42,127 nucleotides of DNA from Mageeibacillus sp. UBA5770 (GTDB taxonomy: Bacteria; Bacillota_A; Clostridia; Saccharofermentanales; Saccharofermentanaceae), in contig DIEQ01000103.1 in assembly GCA_002418705.1 (NCBI GenBank), positions 1-42,127 of the forward strand, in the 5' to 3' direction. The translations under genes and the position numbers were made by a program. This document shows, in pieces, positions 16,677 to 24,825 of this stretch (position 1 is the stretch's first letter; each line of letters begins with the position of its first letter). Below the pieces are notes generated by a model, which saw only the letters and a list, made by a program, of their open reading frames with translations, did not search any database and was not told the origin of the DNA.

Positions 16677-17117
16677 ATGAATATCAAAAAAGTTACAGGA
16701 GATAAAAAAGAATATATTGATCTGCTGTTGCTCGCAGATGAGCAGGAAAATATGATAGACAAATATCTCGAACATGGCGAAATGTTTGTTCTGGATGACA
16801 ATGGGATAAAAGCCGAATGCGTGGTCATAAAAGAAACCGATGGCATATATGAAATCAAGAACATTGCGGTGAAGCCAGGTTGCCAGAGAAAAGGCTATGG
16901 GAGAACCCTGATAGAGTTTTTATTCTCTCATTATATTGAGTGTAAAATCATGCTCGTCGGAACTGGTGATAGTCCTTCCATCATTAGTTTTTACCAGAAG
17001 TGCGGCTTTACTGAGTCCCATCGGATGAAAAACTTTTTTACTGACAACTATGACCATCCAATGTTTGAAAACGGGAAACAACTTGTTGACATGATTTATC
17101 TGAAACGCGAGCGATAA
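16677..17117 (+). CDS. GNAT family N-acetyltransferase
   Basis: A 146-residue acetyltransferase resembling clostridial and bacillar GNATs with the start NIKKVTGDKKEYIDLLLLADEQ. It has the acetyl-CoA loop VKPGCQRKGYGRTLIEFLF (QRKGYG) and the closing SIISFYQKCGFTESHR. The final part (DNYDHPMFENGKQLVDMIYLKRE) is usual for this subgroup, known for sporadic links to drug tolerance, but no substrate can be claimed. I take ATG 16677, seven bases after AGG; ATG 16671 would add two residues and is too close to it. The gene starts just after the previous GNAT ends and twelve bases before the MerR start. Confidence 0.88.
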   Translation: MNIKKVTGDKKEYIDLLLLADEQENMIDKYLEHGEMFVLDDNGIKAECVVIKETDGIYEIKNIAVKPGCQRKGYGRTLIEFLFSHYIECKIMLVGTGDSPSIISFYQKCGFTESHRMKNFFTDNYDHPMFENGKQLVDMIYLKRER

Positions 17118-17129
17118 GTGGGGGATAAC

Positions 17130-17873
17130 ATGGAAAACACCTTTACAACAAGCCAGGTTGCAAAGATATTCGACGTTCACCCAAACACAGTGCGAATGTA
17201 TGAGGATCTGGGACTTATTCCGGAGCCATTGCGGAAGGCAAATGGCTATAGAATTTTCACCAATGTTCATATAGAACAATTCAGGTTAGCCCGCATCGCT
17301 TTTCAAATTGAGGTGCTCCAAAACGGATTGAGAAAAAGAATCGTTGAGGTTGTAAAATTGTCTGCTAAAGGACAATATAATGATGCAATTGCTTTGGCAA
17401 TCGAGTATATCGATATTGTTGATATGGAGATGGCAAATGCGAATGAAGCCGTGGAAATCACCAATACATTGCTGAAAAGCTCTTTTGAAGAAAAATTAAC
17501 ACACTTGAAGCGAAAAGAGGTTTCGGATGCGCTCGGCATTACAATGGATACGCTCAGAAACTGGGAAATGAATGGATTATTAAAGGTAAAACGCAAAGAA
17601 AACGGCTATCGAATTTACGATTATGAGGATATAAACAAGCTGAAAATCATTCGCTCACTTCGGTGTGCAAATTATTCCATTTCGTCTATTCTGCGAATGA
17701 TGAATGCAATATTCCAAAATGAGCATGCGGATGCAAATCAAGTGCTGAACACACCGAACGCAAATGAGGAAATTGTGTCCGTCTGCGACAAACTGATTGT
17801 TTCCTTAAAAGCCGCTAAAGAAAATGCCGAAAAAATCACTGATATACTCCATGAAATGAAAAGTAAATATTAA
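17130..17873 (+). CDS. MerR-like regulator with two HTH domains
   Basis: A 247-residue transcription factor with two MerR-type winged HTH units: residues about 4-70 (TTSQVAKIFDVHPNTVRMYEDLGLIP...NGYRIF) and about 125-195 (KRKEVSDALGITMDTLRNWEMNGLLKV...NGYRIYDYEDINKLKIIRSL). Ordinary MerR proteins have one HTH per chain and act as dimers; here one chain could contact both half-sites. It has no Cys-based metal site. ATG 17130 follows GGGGGAT by about five bases. It precedes, in the same direction, an ABC-2 exporter that it probably controls, and follows three acetyltransferase genes. Confidence 0.85.
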   Translation: MENTFTTSQVAKIFDVHPNTVRMYEDLGLIPEPLRKANGYRIFTNVHIEQFRLARIAFQIEVLQNGLRKRIVEVVKLSAKGQYNDAIALAIEYIDIVDMEMANANEAVEITNTLLKSSFEEKLTHLKRKEVSDALGITMDTLRNWEMNGLLKVKRKENGYRIYDYEDINKLKIIRSLRCANYSISSILRMMNAIFQNEHADANQVLNTPNANEEIVSVCDKLIVSLKAAKENAEKITDILHEMKSKY

Positions 17874-17883
17874 ACCCTCCAAT

Positions 17884-17915
17884 ATAACACCAGACTTTTA
17901 TCTGGTGTTATTCTT
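17884..17915 (+). terminator. hairpin between the MerR gene and the ABC exporter (terminator or attenuator)
   Basis: ATAACACCAGA (17884-17894) pairs perfectly with TCTGGTGTTAT (17901-17911) across a six-base loop, followed by TCTTTTC. It would end the regulator transcript or set the expression ratio with the exporter genes, which start 30 bases downstream. Confidence 0.7.
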
Positions 17916-17944
17916 TTCGTATCAAATAAAAGGAGGGATGAATC

Positions 17945-18679
17945 TTGGAAGATGTAATCAAAGTAGAACATTTGTCAAAATCTTTCAGTAATCTGAAAGC
18001 TGTCGATGATCTCAGCTTTTCGGTAAAGCGCGGCAAGATATTTGGGTTGCTCGGCGCGAACGGCGCCGGCAAGAGCACGACCATTGAATGTGTTTTAGGT
18101 ACAAAAAAGGCGGACGGCGGAGACGTGTCCATACTGGGAATGAATACGGCCGCCAATCGCCGGGAGCTTTTCGAGCAGGTGGGCGTACAGTTCCAGGAAG
18201 CGCATTACCAAGAACATATAAAGGTCGGTGAGCTGTGCGAGTTAACGGCATCTCTTTATAAGAGCCCAACAGATTACAATAGCCTCTTAGCTGAGTTTGG
18301 AATCGCAGACAAGGCGGGCGCTTTTGTAAAAGAACTATCGGGCGGGCTGAAGCAGCGCCTTTTTATCGTGCTTGCCTTAATACCGAATCCCCAAGTCGTA
18401 TTTTTGGATGAACTTACCACAGGCCTTGACGCCAGAGCCAGGCGGGATGTCTGGCAAATCCTTGCACGGCTTAAGGCCGAAGGGCTTACCATTCTGCTGA
18501 CCTCGCACTTTATGGACGAGGTGGAAATCCTTTGCGATGAAATCTGCATTTTAAAAATCGGTAAGCCGGTATTTTACGGAACGGTTTCCGATGCAATTAA
18601 TCAGAGCCCGTACGATAAATTTGAGGATGCTTACCTTTGGTTTACAGATGAGGAGGTATTGGGTCATGAAAGCCTTTAA
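17945..18679 (+). CDS. ABC transporter ATP-binding protein
   Basis: A 244-residue ATPase of the ABC-2/drug exporter class. Walker A is GANGAGKST near residue 40, signature LSGGLKQRL, Walker B VVFLDELTTGLD, H-loop LLTSHFMDEVE. The usual Pro in the Walker B LDEPTTG is Leu here; the catalytic Glu is retained, so activity is expected. It starts at TTG, seven bases after AGGAGGG; no better start exists. It overlaps the permease gene by 14 bases and likely forms an exporter with it under the preceding MerR-like regulator. Confidence 0.92.
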   Translation: MEDVIKVEHLSKSFSNLKAVDDLSFSVKRGKIFGLLGANGAGKSTTIECVLGTKKADGGDVSILGMNTAANRRELFEQVGVQFQEAHYQEHIKVGELCELTASLYKSPTDYNSLLAEFGIADKAGAFVKELSGGLKQRLFIVLALIPNPQVVFLDELTTGLDARARRDVWQILARLKAEGLTILLTSHFMDEVEILCDEICILKIGKPVFYGTVSDAINQSPYDKFEDAYLWFTDEEVLGHESL

Positions 18680-19409
18680 TAAAATACTCATAACAGAATT
18701 GAAGCTGTCTTTGCGTGGTATGGATATGTTGATATTTGCAGTTATAATGCCAGTCATTGTGCTTGTCGTGCTTGGCATGATCTATGGAAGCAAGCCTGCA
18801 TTCGAGGGCGCGAGCTATACTTTCATAAAGCAATCATTTGGCGCTTTGTCAAGCATTGCAATTTGTGCAGGCGGCGTTATGGGACTGCCCCTGATCGTAT
18901 CCGATTATAGAAGTAAGCAAATTCTAAAAAGATTTAAGGTTACTCCCATCACGCCGGTAACAATTCTGCTTGCGGAAGTTGCCATATATTTTATATATGC
19001 TTTTATTTCTTTACTGACGTTGCTTGTTGTGGCAATTGTGTTCTTCGATTTCACAATGCAAGGCAGCATACCGCATTTTTTTCTCGGTTGGATACTGGTG
19101 CTGGTTTCAATGTTCAGCATCGGCATGATGGTAGGTGGCATTGCCAGGAATTCTAAAGACGCAGGCATAATTGCAAGTATTTTATATTTTCCGATGCTGA
19201 TTTTTTCCGGGGCAACACTTCCGTATGAAGTAATGCCATCAGCAATGCAGAATGTTGTAAACTTCCTGCCGCTGACGCAAGGCATCAAAATATTGAAATC
19301 CGCAACATTGGACTTGCCGATGGATCATGTTCTGCTGCCTATCGTCGCAATGGCTGCAATCACTATATTCTGTTCATCTGTGGCATTTGGATTTTTCAAG
19401 TGGGAATAA
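18666..19409 (+). CDS. ABC-2 type transporter permease
   Basis: A 247-residue membrane protein with about six hydrophobic segments. FSGATLPYEVMPSAMQNVVNFLPLTQGIKIL near residues 190-220 is the ABC-2 family motif. ATG 18666 is chosen because AGGAGG lies nine bases upstream within the ATPase gene; the 14-base overlap with the ATPase implies coupling. Substrate is unknown. The gap after it holds the promoter for the AraC-GyrI gene. Confidence 0.92.
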   Translation: MKAFNKILITELKLSLRGMDMLIFAVIMPVIVLVVLGMIYGSKPAFEGASYTFIKQSFGALSSIAICAGGVMGLPLIVSDYRSKQILKRFKVTPITPVTILLAEVAIYFIYAFISLLTLLVVAIVFFDFTMQGSIPHFFLGWILVLVSMFSIGMMVGGIARNSKDAGIIASILYFPMLIFSGATLPYEVMPSAMQNVVNFLPLTQGIKILKSATLDLPMDHVLLPIVAMAAITIFCSSVAFGFFKWE

Positions 19410-19481
19410 TGAAGCGAAGTTAAAATAAGCGATTCAAGCAGAACTGATCCAAACTATACGATGCATCACTGTGGACACCAC

Positions 19482-19510
19482 TTGTGCGCAGAACGTACGT
19501 TTGTTATAAT
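19482..19510 (+). promoter_or_regulatory. sigma-A promoter of the AraC-GyrI / FetAB-like region
   Basis: TTGTGC at 19482-19487 and a perfect TATAAT at 19505-19510 are spaced by 17 bases, about 100 bases before the AraC start. The 5' leader holds a possible 16-codon frame from GTG 19554 preceded by AGAGGTG. Confidence 0.65.
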
Positions 19511-19607
19511 GCATATAGGCTATTAAACATATCGAATCCGAGAGGTGTTAGGAGTGTATGACAACTTGGAAACCATTCGTGAAGAGAAGGTAATGGGGAT
19601 GTGAATC

Positions 19608-20441
19608 ATGATTAAAAAGGAACTGGTCCATCAAAGCATAGACTATATCATCCAGCATTTAGACGGGGATCTTTCAATTGAAGATGTCGCGGATCATTTC
19701 CATTTCTCAAAATTTTATTTTTGCAGATCCTTCAAGGAAGTAACTGGCGAAAGTGTATACGCGTTCATAAAACGTCTTAAGATGGATCAAAGCGCCATCG
19801 ATATCAAGTTGCGAAAGGATAAGCCCATCACTGAAATCGGACTGGATTATGGGTATAGTTCATCCAATTACAGCTCCGCGTTTCGAAAACATCATAATGC
19901 TGCTCCGGCAGAATTCCGCAAATCCATAGAAGTGAAGGGCATGGCAAATCCATTCTATCCGGAGGCGCTTTCCGATTTTGGATCGTTAGAGGATTATGAC
20001 CGCAAAATCAAAATACAGGAACTTCCGGATTTTCTGGTTATTTACGAACGAATGATTGGAAATTATGTAGAGATCAAAGGAAAGTGGGCGGATTTTTTAG
20101 AAAAGAATAAAGATAAAATCAAGGCGGACACGCTGCTGATCGAACGATTTTATGACGATCCTGCCATCACCGGCTTGAACAGCTGCATATGCGATATTTG
20201 CATGACGACGAAGGAGCCAGCCGGGCTTAATAATGTGACAACTGTAAAAGGAGGCAAGTTTGCAACGTATCGCTTTGAGGGGAAAATCCAGGATATATTC
20301 TGCACGATACAGGGAATATTCAGCCTATGGCTGCCAGCCAGCGCATATGAAATGGATAAACGATATGGGTTGAATATTTATCGGGAAATAGACATAGAGA
20401 ATGAACGTGTCGCCATGGATTTATGCATTCCGGTTAAATAG
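19608..20441 (+). CDS. AraC-family regulator with C-terminal GyrI-like ligand domain
   Basis: A 277-residue Rob/SoxS-type activator. Residues 1-105 are the double AraC HTH (LSIEDVADHFHFSKFYFCRSFKEVTGE and ITEIGLDYGYSSSNYSSAFRKHHNAAPAEFR). Residues about 125-277 are a GyrI-like small-molecule-binding domain, with LPDFLVIYERMIGNY and GGKFATYRFEGKI as the diagnostic strands. Such regulators sense hydrophobic drugs or metabolites and turn on efflux. GGGATGTG lies five bases before the ATG. Genes for a cysteine-rich protein and a FetAB-like exporter follow in the same direction. The last 24 bases and 17 bases beyond the stop recur with four changes at 39242-39282. Confidence 0.92.
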   Translation: MIKKELVHQSIDYIIQHLDGDLSIEDVADHFHFSKFYFCRSFKEVTGESVYAFIKRLKMDQSAIDIKLRKDKPITEIGLDYGYSSSNYSSAFRKHHNAAPAEFRKSIEVKGMANPFYPEALSDFGSLEDYDRKIKIQELPDFLVIYERMIGNYVEIKGKWADFLEKNKDKIKADTLLIERFYDDPAITGLNSCICDICMTTKEPAGLNNVTTVKGGKFATYRFEGKIQDIFCTIQGIFSLWLPASAYEMDKRYGLNIYREIDIENERVAMDLCIPVK

Positions 20442-20544
20442 GGCAAGAATTCAGAAGTAATGGAAAGGCGTTGTTCCTATAATGGGAATCAAAGGAAGCG
20501 GAGATTCTCCGGGGAAACGTATTTTTCAATATGGAGGTATAGGA

Positions 20545-21084
20545 ATGTTTAACGCAAGGAAAATCCAGGAACAGATTATTTTTGAAGCTGTCAGAAATGC
20601 AAGTGATGCCGAGACGGCCAAAGAAATCATTTATGGACCTGATGAATCGGCTAAAAACGAGAGTGACAATGACTGGGTTCAATCGACAATGAATAGGTTG
20701 GAAATCAAATTTGATCAGGAAAAAACGAAACGGATCCGCATGGGCTGCCAATGCGGCTACGGAATGGAAGAGAAATTGAAGTTTTTACAAGAATTGAAAG
20801 CTGAAGCATCCGATATGAATGAATTTGGAAATTCAGACAAGGCGAAAGCGGCAGGCTTGTTTTACAAGGACGACATTCTTTATCTCCAGTTTTTCTTTTG
20901 TCCCTGTCCGATGCTTGCCAGTGTGGAAAAATTGCAGACAAAAACATGGTGTCAGTGTACCGCTGGATACAGTAAGGTCCTGTTTGAAAAAGCCTTAGGG
21001 TGCGAAGTCGATGTGGATTTATTAAAAAGCATCAAAGCAGGGGATGATATCTGCCTCATGAAAATCGTTCCGCGGGGGATGTGA
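20545..21084 (+). CDS. cysteine-rich cytoplasmic protein (DUF6144-like)
   Basis: A 179-residue protein without signal peptide or membrane segment. It has a helical N-terminal half and three cysteine pairs: CQCGYGMEEK near residue 70, FFCPCPMLAS near 120 and TWCQCTAGYSKVLFEKALGC near 140. This layout recalls DUF6144 proteins, a name I give from memory. The CxC pairs suggest metal binding or a sequestered ligand site. ATG 20545 has GGAGG seven bases upstream; an upstream ATG in frame (20482) lacks a ribosome site. It lies between the AraC-GyrI regulator and the ABC pair, so it may be part of the same response. Confidence 0.6.
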   Translation: MFNARKIQEQIIFEAVRNASDAETAKEIIYGPDESAKNESDNDWVQSTMNRLEIKFDQEKTKRIRMGCQCGYGMEEKLKFLQELKAEASDMNEFGNSDKAKAAGLFYKDDILYLQFFFCPCPMLASVEKLQTKTWCQCTAGYSKVLFEKALGCEVDVDLLKSIKAGDDICLMKIVPRGM

Positions 21085-21201
21085 ATAATAAGAAAATATT
21101 ATTTAACCACGAATAAGGGGAAATATGAGTTGGACGGTGCAAAAAAGTATCTATTTGAGCTGGTCAACGAAGTGGGAATAAAGGAGACGCAATATGTTTG
21201 A
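21085..21201 (+). pseudogene. coding-like fragment before the FetA-like gene
   Basis: Directly after the previous stop a frame reads TTNKGKYELDGAKKYLFELV and continues to a TGA at 21199-21201. It has no start codon and I do not recognise it. It is probably the rest of a small deleted gene. Confidence 0.25.
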
Positions 21202-21844
21202 ATTCATTGGTGTTAAATATAAAGAAATACTTGATATACCACAATTGAATATCAATAAAGGGATTACTGTATTTCTTGGAGCTAGCGGCAGCGGAAAGAC
21301 AACGTTGCTAAGGATGTTGAACAAAATGATATCGCCAACCGATGGGTGTATTTTATACGATGGAAAAGATCTAAAAAAATTGGGATCTGTCGAACATAGA
21401 AGAAACGTCATGATGCTTTCTCAGGCACCTGCAATGTTTGAAGGAACCATAAGGGATAATCTGACAATTGCTTATAGATTTCAAGAAAAAGAAATCCCGG
21501 GTGATCTGGAACTCACTAGAATACTTGCTAAAGTGCAATTGAATAAAGAATTGGATGCATCCGTCGATCAATTATCCGGTGGCGAAAAACAAAGGCTTGC
21601 ATTAGGCCGATTGCTTTTATGCAATCCAGCGGTATACATTTTAGATGAACCGTCATCTGCATTAGACGATGAAACTGAAGATACAATCATAAAAATGGTT
21701 GCAGAACATGTTGATTCAACCAATAAGTCTGTAATTATGGTTACCCATTCAAAATCCGTAGCTGAAAAATACGCAGATGAAATCGTTGAAATGACGAATG
21801 GAAAGGTCAAGAATAGGAGAACCATAAATGAGCGGAATCATTGA
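21194..21844 (+). CDS. fetA: ABC transporter ATP-binding protein, FetA/YbbL-like
   Basis: A 216-residue ATPase. Walker A GASGSGKTT near residue 33, Q-loop in MMLSQAPAMFEGTIRDNL, signature LSGGEKQRLALGR and Walker B VYILDEPSSALDDE are intact. Small size and pairing with a UPF0014/FetB permease identify it as the FetA-type subunit. In E. coli FetAB lowers cytoplasmic iron and raises peroxide tolerance; the role here is inferred by family. GGAG lies seven bases before the ATG. It overlaps the permease gene by 17 bases. Confidence 0.85.
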   Translation: MFEFIGVKYKEILDIPQLNINKGITVFLGASGSGKTTLLRMLNKMISPTDGCILYDGKDLKKLGSVEHRRNVMMLSQAPAMFEGTIRDNLTIAYRFQEKEIPGDLELTRILAKVQLNKELDASVDQLSGGEKQRLALGRLLLCNPAVYILDEPSSALDDETEDTIIKMVAEHVDSTNKSVIMVTHSKSVAEKYADEIVEMTNGKVKNRRTINERNH

Positions 21845-22604
21845 TTTGAATTTATGGCAAGTAATGCTATCTTATGTTTTTGTGCTTTTGGTACTTGTAA
21901 TAATAAAAAAAAGAGGAATCAAACGGGAAAAAGAGATTTTGATTTCTTCTGTAAGGATGACTATCCAGCTCATTCTTGCGGGGTATTTTCTTGTTTTTGT
22001 TTTTAGTAAACCCAGCCCGCTATTAACAGTTGCAATCATAGTATCTATGGAGTGTTTTGCGATTTTTACAATATATAAAAAGTTTAAGGGAAAGTTATCG
22101 GAAAAACTCAAAAAAACCATCGCGATATCCATGGTGGCAGGAACGGTGTCATGTTTGCTTTTCTTCTTGTTCGTAGTTGTACAAATCGATCCATGGTATG
22201 ATCCGCAGTATTTTATTCCAATTGCAGGAATGCTTGTTGGCAATTCCATGACAGGAATATCTTTAGGAGTCAAGTCGCTTGTAGAAGGCATGACTACACA
22301 GAAGAATTTAGTTGAAGAAGCCTTGGTCCTGGGTGCTACACCAAGGATTGCAACCAAGTCGATTATTGACAATACGTTTGATGCAGCAATAATGCCGACA
22401 ATCAACTCCATGGTTGGCATGGGGATCGTTTTCCTTCCAGGAATGATGACAGGGCAGATTTTATCCGGGACTTTACCTACAACTGCAGTTGCGTATCAGA
22501 TATCAATTATGTTCGGGATACTGGGGGCGGTTTCTTTGACGTTGATTTTAATGCTTCAGCTGGGATATCGAAGCTTTTTTAACGAAGAGGATCAGCTTGT
22601 ATGA
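21828..22604 (+). CDS. fetB: FetB/YbbM-like ABC transporter permease (UPF0014)
   Basis: A 258-residue membrane protein with about seven hydrophobic segments. GMLVGNSMTGISLGVKSL, ALVLGATPRIATKSIIDN and FDAAIMPTINSMVGMGIVFLPGMMTGQILSG are the strongly conserved FetB blocks. It forms, with the ATPase encoded just upstream, an exporter linked in E. coli to iron efflux and oxidative stress. The gene starts inside the ATPase gene and is followed by a stretch of gene remnants without a terminator that I can see. Confidence 0.9.
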   Translation: MSGIIDLNLWQVMLSYVFVLLVLVIIKKRGIKREKEILISSVRMTIQLILAGYFLVFVFSKPSPLLTVAIIVSMECFAIFTIYKKFKGKLSEKLKKTIAISMVAGTVSCLLFFLFVVVQIDPWYDPQYFIPIAGMLVGNSMTGISLGVKSLVEGMTTQKNLVEEALVLGATPRIATKSIIDNTFDAAIMPTINSMVGMGIVFLPGMMTGQILSGTLPTTAVAYQISIMFGILGAVSLTLILMLQLGYRSFFNEEDQLV

Positions 22605-22741
22605 TAGATGAATCCGAGCGATAAAAAACAATATGTTGTTCTGTATGGTTTGTATGACGGCGTTGATTGCATCTGGGCTGATAAAAAGTGGATGTGCATA
22701 TGATAATGAAATTCATTCCTGCAGCAATTCTGGCCGCCTCG
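22605..22741 (+). other. short non-genic stretch with a lipoprotein-like frame
   Basis: A frame from ATG 22630 reads a hydrophobic run ending in IKSGCAYDNE, like a lipoprotein signal with lipobox, but it lacks a ribosome site and runs into the ferredoxin remnant. It is probably the truncated start of a lost gene. Confidence 0.3.
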
Positions 22742-22882
22742 GCAGGAGCCGGTCCTGACGAATGAAAATACGATCCATATCCTGAATTATGAAAGGGCCA
22801 CCCATAAAACAAGCAATGAATAATATTGAGTGAGGCCTGCAAATATCGGCGGTATTCATTGGTATTCAGGAATATTGGAAAG
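22742..22882 (+). pseudogene. shortened copy of the 4Fe-4S gene at 7011 and its downstream flank
   Basis: 22742-22803 matches 7463-7525 (GCAGGAGCCGGTCCTGACGA in both), then the sequence jumps to the equivalent of 8207 (CCCATAAAACA.GCAATG) and, after another small deletion, to the 8304-8350 flank (AATATCGGCGG.ATTCAT.GGTAT). All cysteine clusters are lost. It ends at the ribosome site of the alpha/beta hydrolase gene, so this flank has been reused as a leader. Confidence 0.85.
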
Positions 22883-22894
22883 GGGAGTTGATAA

Positions 22895-24034
22895 ATGATC
22901 GTTCAGAACACAGTTTTCCCTGTTGTGTATCATCATTTCCATAAGAATAAGGTATACAATTACCAGCTTAATCGTTGGTACTCACTTGGGTTTATGAATT
23001 ATGAGGATATTCGTTCGATAGGTTCAACAATCAGGACATTTGAGGATTGGAAGGCTGAAATGATAAAGCTTGCAGAAAAGGCCGAAACGGAAGGGCGGCT
23101 ATTGAACGCTTCGTTTTACTTTCGGGCTGCCGAGTTTTATACCATGAAAGATGACAGGCCTGACAAGGAATATTTCTATGACAGATTTACTGATTTGTTT
23201 AATCGCGCTATCGTGAATGATTCGATTGAGCGTACATTCATACCATATACAGAGAATGGCAAAATACCTGTGATTAAGATAAACGCCAAGAATGAAAGGA
23301 GAGGCACCATCGTTATTCATGGCGGGTTCGATTCATTTATAGAGGAATGGTATTTCGTGATGGAATATCTGAGCGCCGGTGGCTTTGATGTAATTGGTTT
23401 TGAAGGACCAGGACAAGGACATATGTTGTTAAAACAGGGCGTGCCCCTTGATTATAGATGGGAAAAGCCTGTAAGTGCGGTATTGGACTATTATGGCTTG
23501 AATGAAGTGACTTTGTTTGGATTATCTATGGGTGGATGGTTCTGCTTAAGGGCAGCTGCATATGAACCAAGAATAAAGAATGTCATCGCTTCAGGGCATG
23601 CGGTGGATTATTCAAGAATTCCACCTGCATTTGCGCGGTGTCTCATGATGTTTTTCATAAAAAACTTCCGGGAATATACGAGGAAATCCTTTAATAAAAT
23701 GGTGAAAAAGCCAGGAATCAAAGGCTGGCAGGTCAGTAACCTGGCACATATAACACATATGGAGCCCATGGAAGCATTTGAATATTCTCTGAATTTGAAC
23801 GAAGAGAACCTTGCCTGTGATAAAATCAGGCAGAATGTGCTTTATCTGACAGGCAGAAACGATCACTTTATTCCATTCAAAATGCATCATAAACAGCTTT
23901 CGTTATTCACAAAGGCAAAATCTGTGACTGACCGGGTATACTTTAAAAACGAGCATGCTGAGAATCATTGTCAAGTTGGGAATATAAAACTCATGCTTGA
24001 TGACATTATCCAATGGGTCAATGCTCAGGAATGA
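22895..24034 (+). CDS. alpha/beta hydrolase
   Basis: A 379-residue cytoplasmic enzyme. About 130 residues of helical N-terminal extension precede the fold. The oxyanion region is RGTIVIHGGFDSF, the nucleophile elbow GLSMGG (Ser near 212), the acid in LTGRNDHFIP and the catalytic His in KNEHAENHCQVGN. The N-terminal extension resembles that of dienelactone-hydrolase or FrsA-like single-gene enzymes; the substrate is unknown. GGGGAG lies eight bases before the ATG. Both flanks are gene remnants, and codon use matches the rest of the window. Confidence 0.88.
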   Translation: MIVQNTVFPVVYHHFHKNKVYNYQLNRWYSLGFMNYEDIRSIGSTIRTFEDWKAEMIKLAEKAETEGRLLNASFYFRAAEFYTMKDDRPDKEYFYDRFTDLFNRAIVNDSIERTFIPYTENGKIPVIKINAKNERRGTIVIHGGFDSFIEEWYFVMEYLSAGGFDVIGFEGPGQGHMLLKQGVPLDYRWEKPVSAVLDYYGLNEVTLFGLSMGGWFCLRAAAYEPRIKNVIASGHAVDYSRIPPAFARCLMMFFIKNFREYTRKSFNKMVKKPGIKGWQVSNLAHITHMEPMEAFEYSLNLNEENLACDKIRQNVLYLTGRNDHFIPFKMHHKQLSLFTKAKSVTDRVYFKNEHAENHCQVGNIKLMLDDIIQWVNAQE

Positions 24035-24061
24035 TAATTCTGCCATAAATATCATATAGGG

Positions 24062-24128
24062 TCAAGCGCAACCTCAAACTGCAAGACGACGATGTTGTTT
24101 TATGGTGCAAAGAATCAGTGAAACAAGC
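24062..24128 (+). pseudogene. fragment of a DUF3781 gene
   Basis: Matches 15486-15552 of the DUF3781-GNAT gene (TCAAGCGCAA and GACGATGTTGT in both) with scattered changes. Only the first third of the DUF3781 domain remains; it then passes directly into repeat copy B. Confidence 0.8.
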
Positions 24129-24129
24129 A

Positions 24130-24187
24130 ATGGCATGACCCCTCAGATTCGAACCGGATTTTAAGTTGGAGAAAAAGATGATAAACT
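24130..24187. repeat. dispersed repeat, copy B (tRNA T-arm-like)
   Basis: Carries GATTCGAACCGGAT at 24146-24159 and then TTTAAGTTGGAGAA, shared with copy A, and GATGATAAACTA, shared with copy C. It lies between the DUF3781 fragment and a short frame with a good ribosome site at 24209 that stops after 11 codons. Confidence 0.6.
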
Positions 24188-24279
24188 AACTTAAAGGAGT
24201 GAAGAAAGATGGAAAAGACAAAGCACGCTGTAGAGCAGATCTGAATTGGCCGGTGCATAGAAAGGGGGGACGATACATA

Positions 24280-24726
24280 GTGAAAGAGGATCTTATCGCT
24301 CCATGTGGCATGAACTGCGGATTATGCATCGCCTATCAATTCAAAGAAAGGGACTTGAATAAAAAAGGTTTCCAGAAGACATATTGCCCAGGTTGCATTC
24401 CCAGGGGCAAAAATTGTACCCATATGGGAGACGGATGCGAGCTTCTGGGGAAAGGAAAAGTCCGATTCTGCTTTGAATGTGAAGCATATCCCTGTAAGCT
24501 GTTAAAAACTCTGGATAAGCGCTACCGCACAAAATATCACATGAGCATGATAGAGAATATGAATTATATAAAGGAGAATGGGGTAGAAAAATTCCTGAAG
24601 AAGGAAGCGGCAAAGTGGATGTGTCCAGAGTGTGGCGGTACGATCTGCTGTCATAACGGATTGTGTTTGAATTGTCATATTGATATCCTGCTTCAGAACA
24701 AAAAATATCGATGGGATGGGGAATAG
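24280..24726 (+). CDS. DUF3795 domain-containing cysteine-rich protein
   Basis: A 148-residue protein starting LIAPCGMNCGLCIAY, the defining DUF3795 motif, followed by YCPGC, a further CEAYPCKLLKTLDKRYRTKYHMSM segment, and a C-terminal zinc-ribbon-like MCPECGGTICCHNGLCLNCH. Some fourteen cysteines suggest metal or cluster binding; the function is unknown. I choose GTG 24280, which follows a GGGGGG run at about nine bases and puts the conserved motif eight residues from the start. A longer frame from GTG 24199 contains no conserved sequence. Confidence 0.85.
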   Translation: MKEDLIAPCGMNCGLCIAYQFKERDLNKKGFQKTYCPGCIPRGKNCTHMGDGCELLGKGKVRFCFECEAYPCKLLKTLDKRYRTKYHMSMIENMNYIKENGVEKFLKKEAAKWMCPECGGTICCHNGLCLNCHIDILLQNKKYRWDGE

Positions 24727-24825
24727 GTGAGTATCCATTGCAAATACTCTTTCATTGAAAATAAGTATGGCAATATCACCGCACTTCATAAATAAAACTG
24801 GTTCCTTGAAAAAGAGGAGAATACG

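Noticed and set aside
19554..19604. 16-codon frame just before the AraC-GyrI gene, and an 11-codon frame from ATG 19558 in another frame
   Set aside because: Either could be a leader peptide, but nothing such as a run of regulatory codons or paired hairpins supports attenuation.
21872..22420. 182-codon open frame on the minus strand inside the FetB-like gene
   Set aside because: It is antisense to a well-conserved permease, has no ribosome site and shows no protein-family features.
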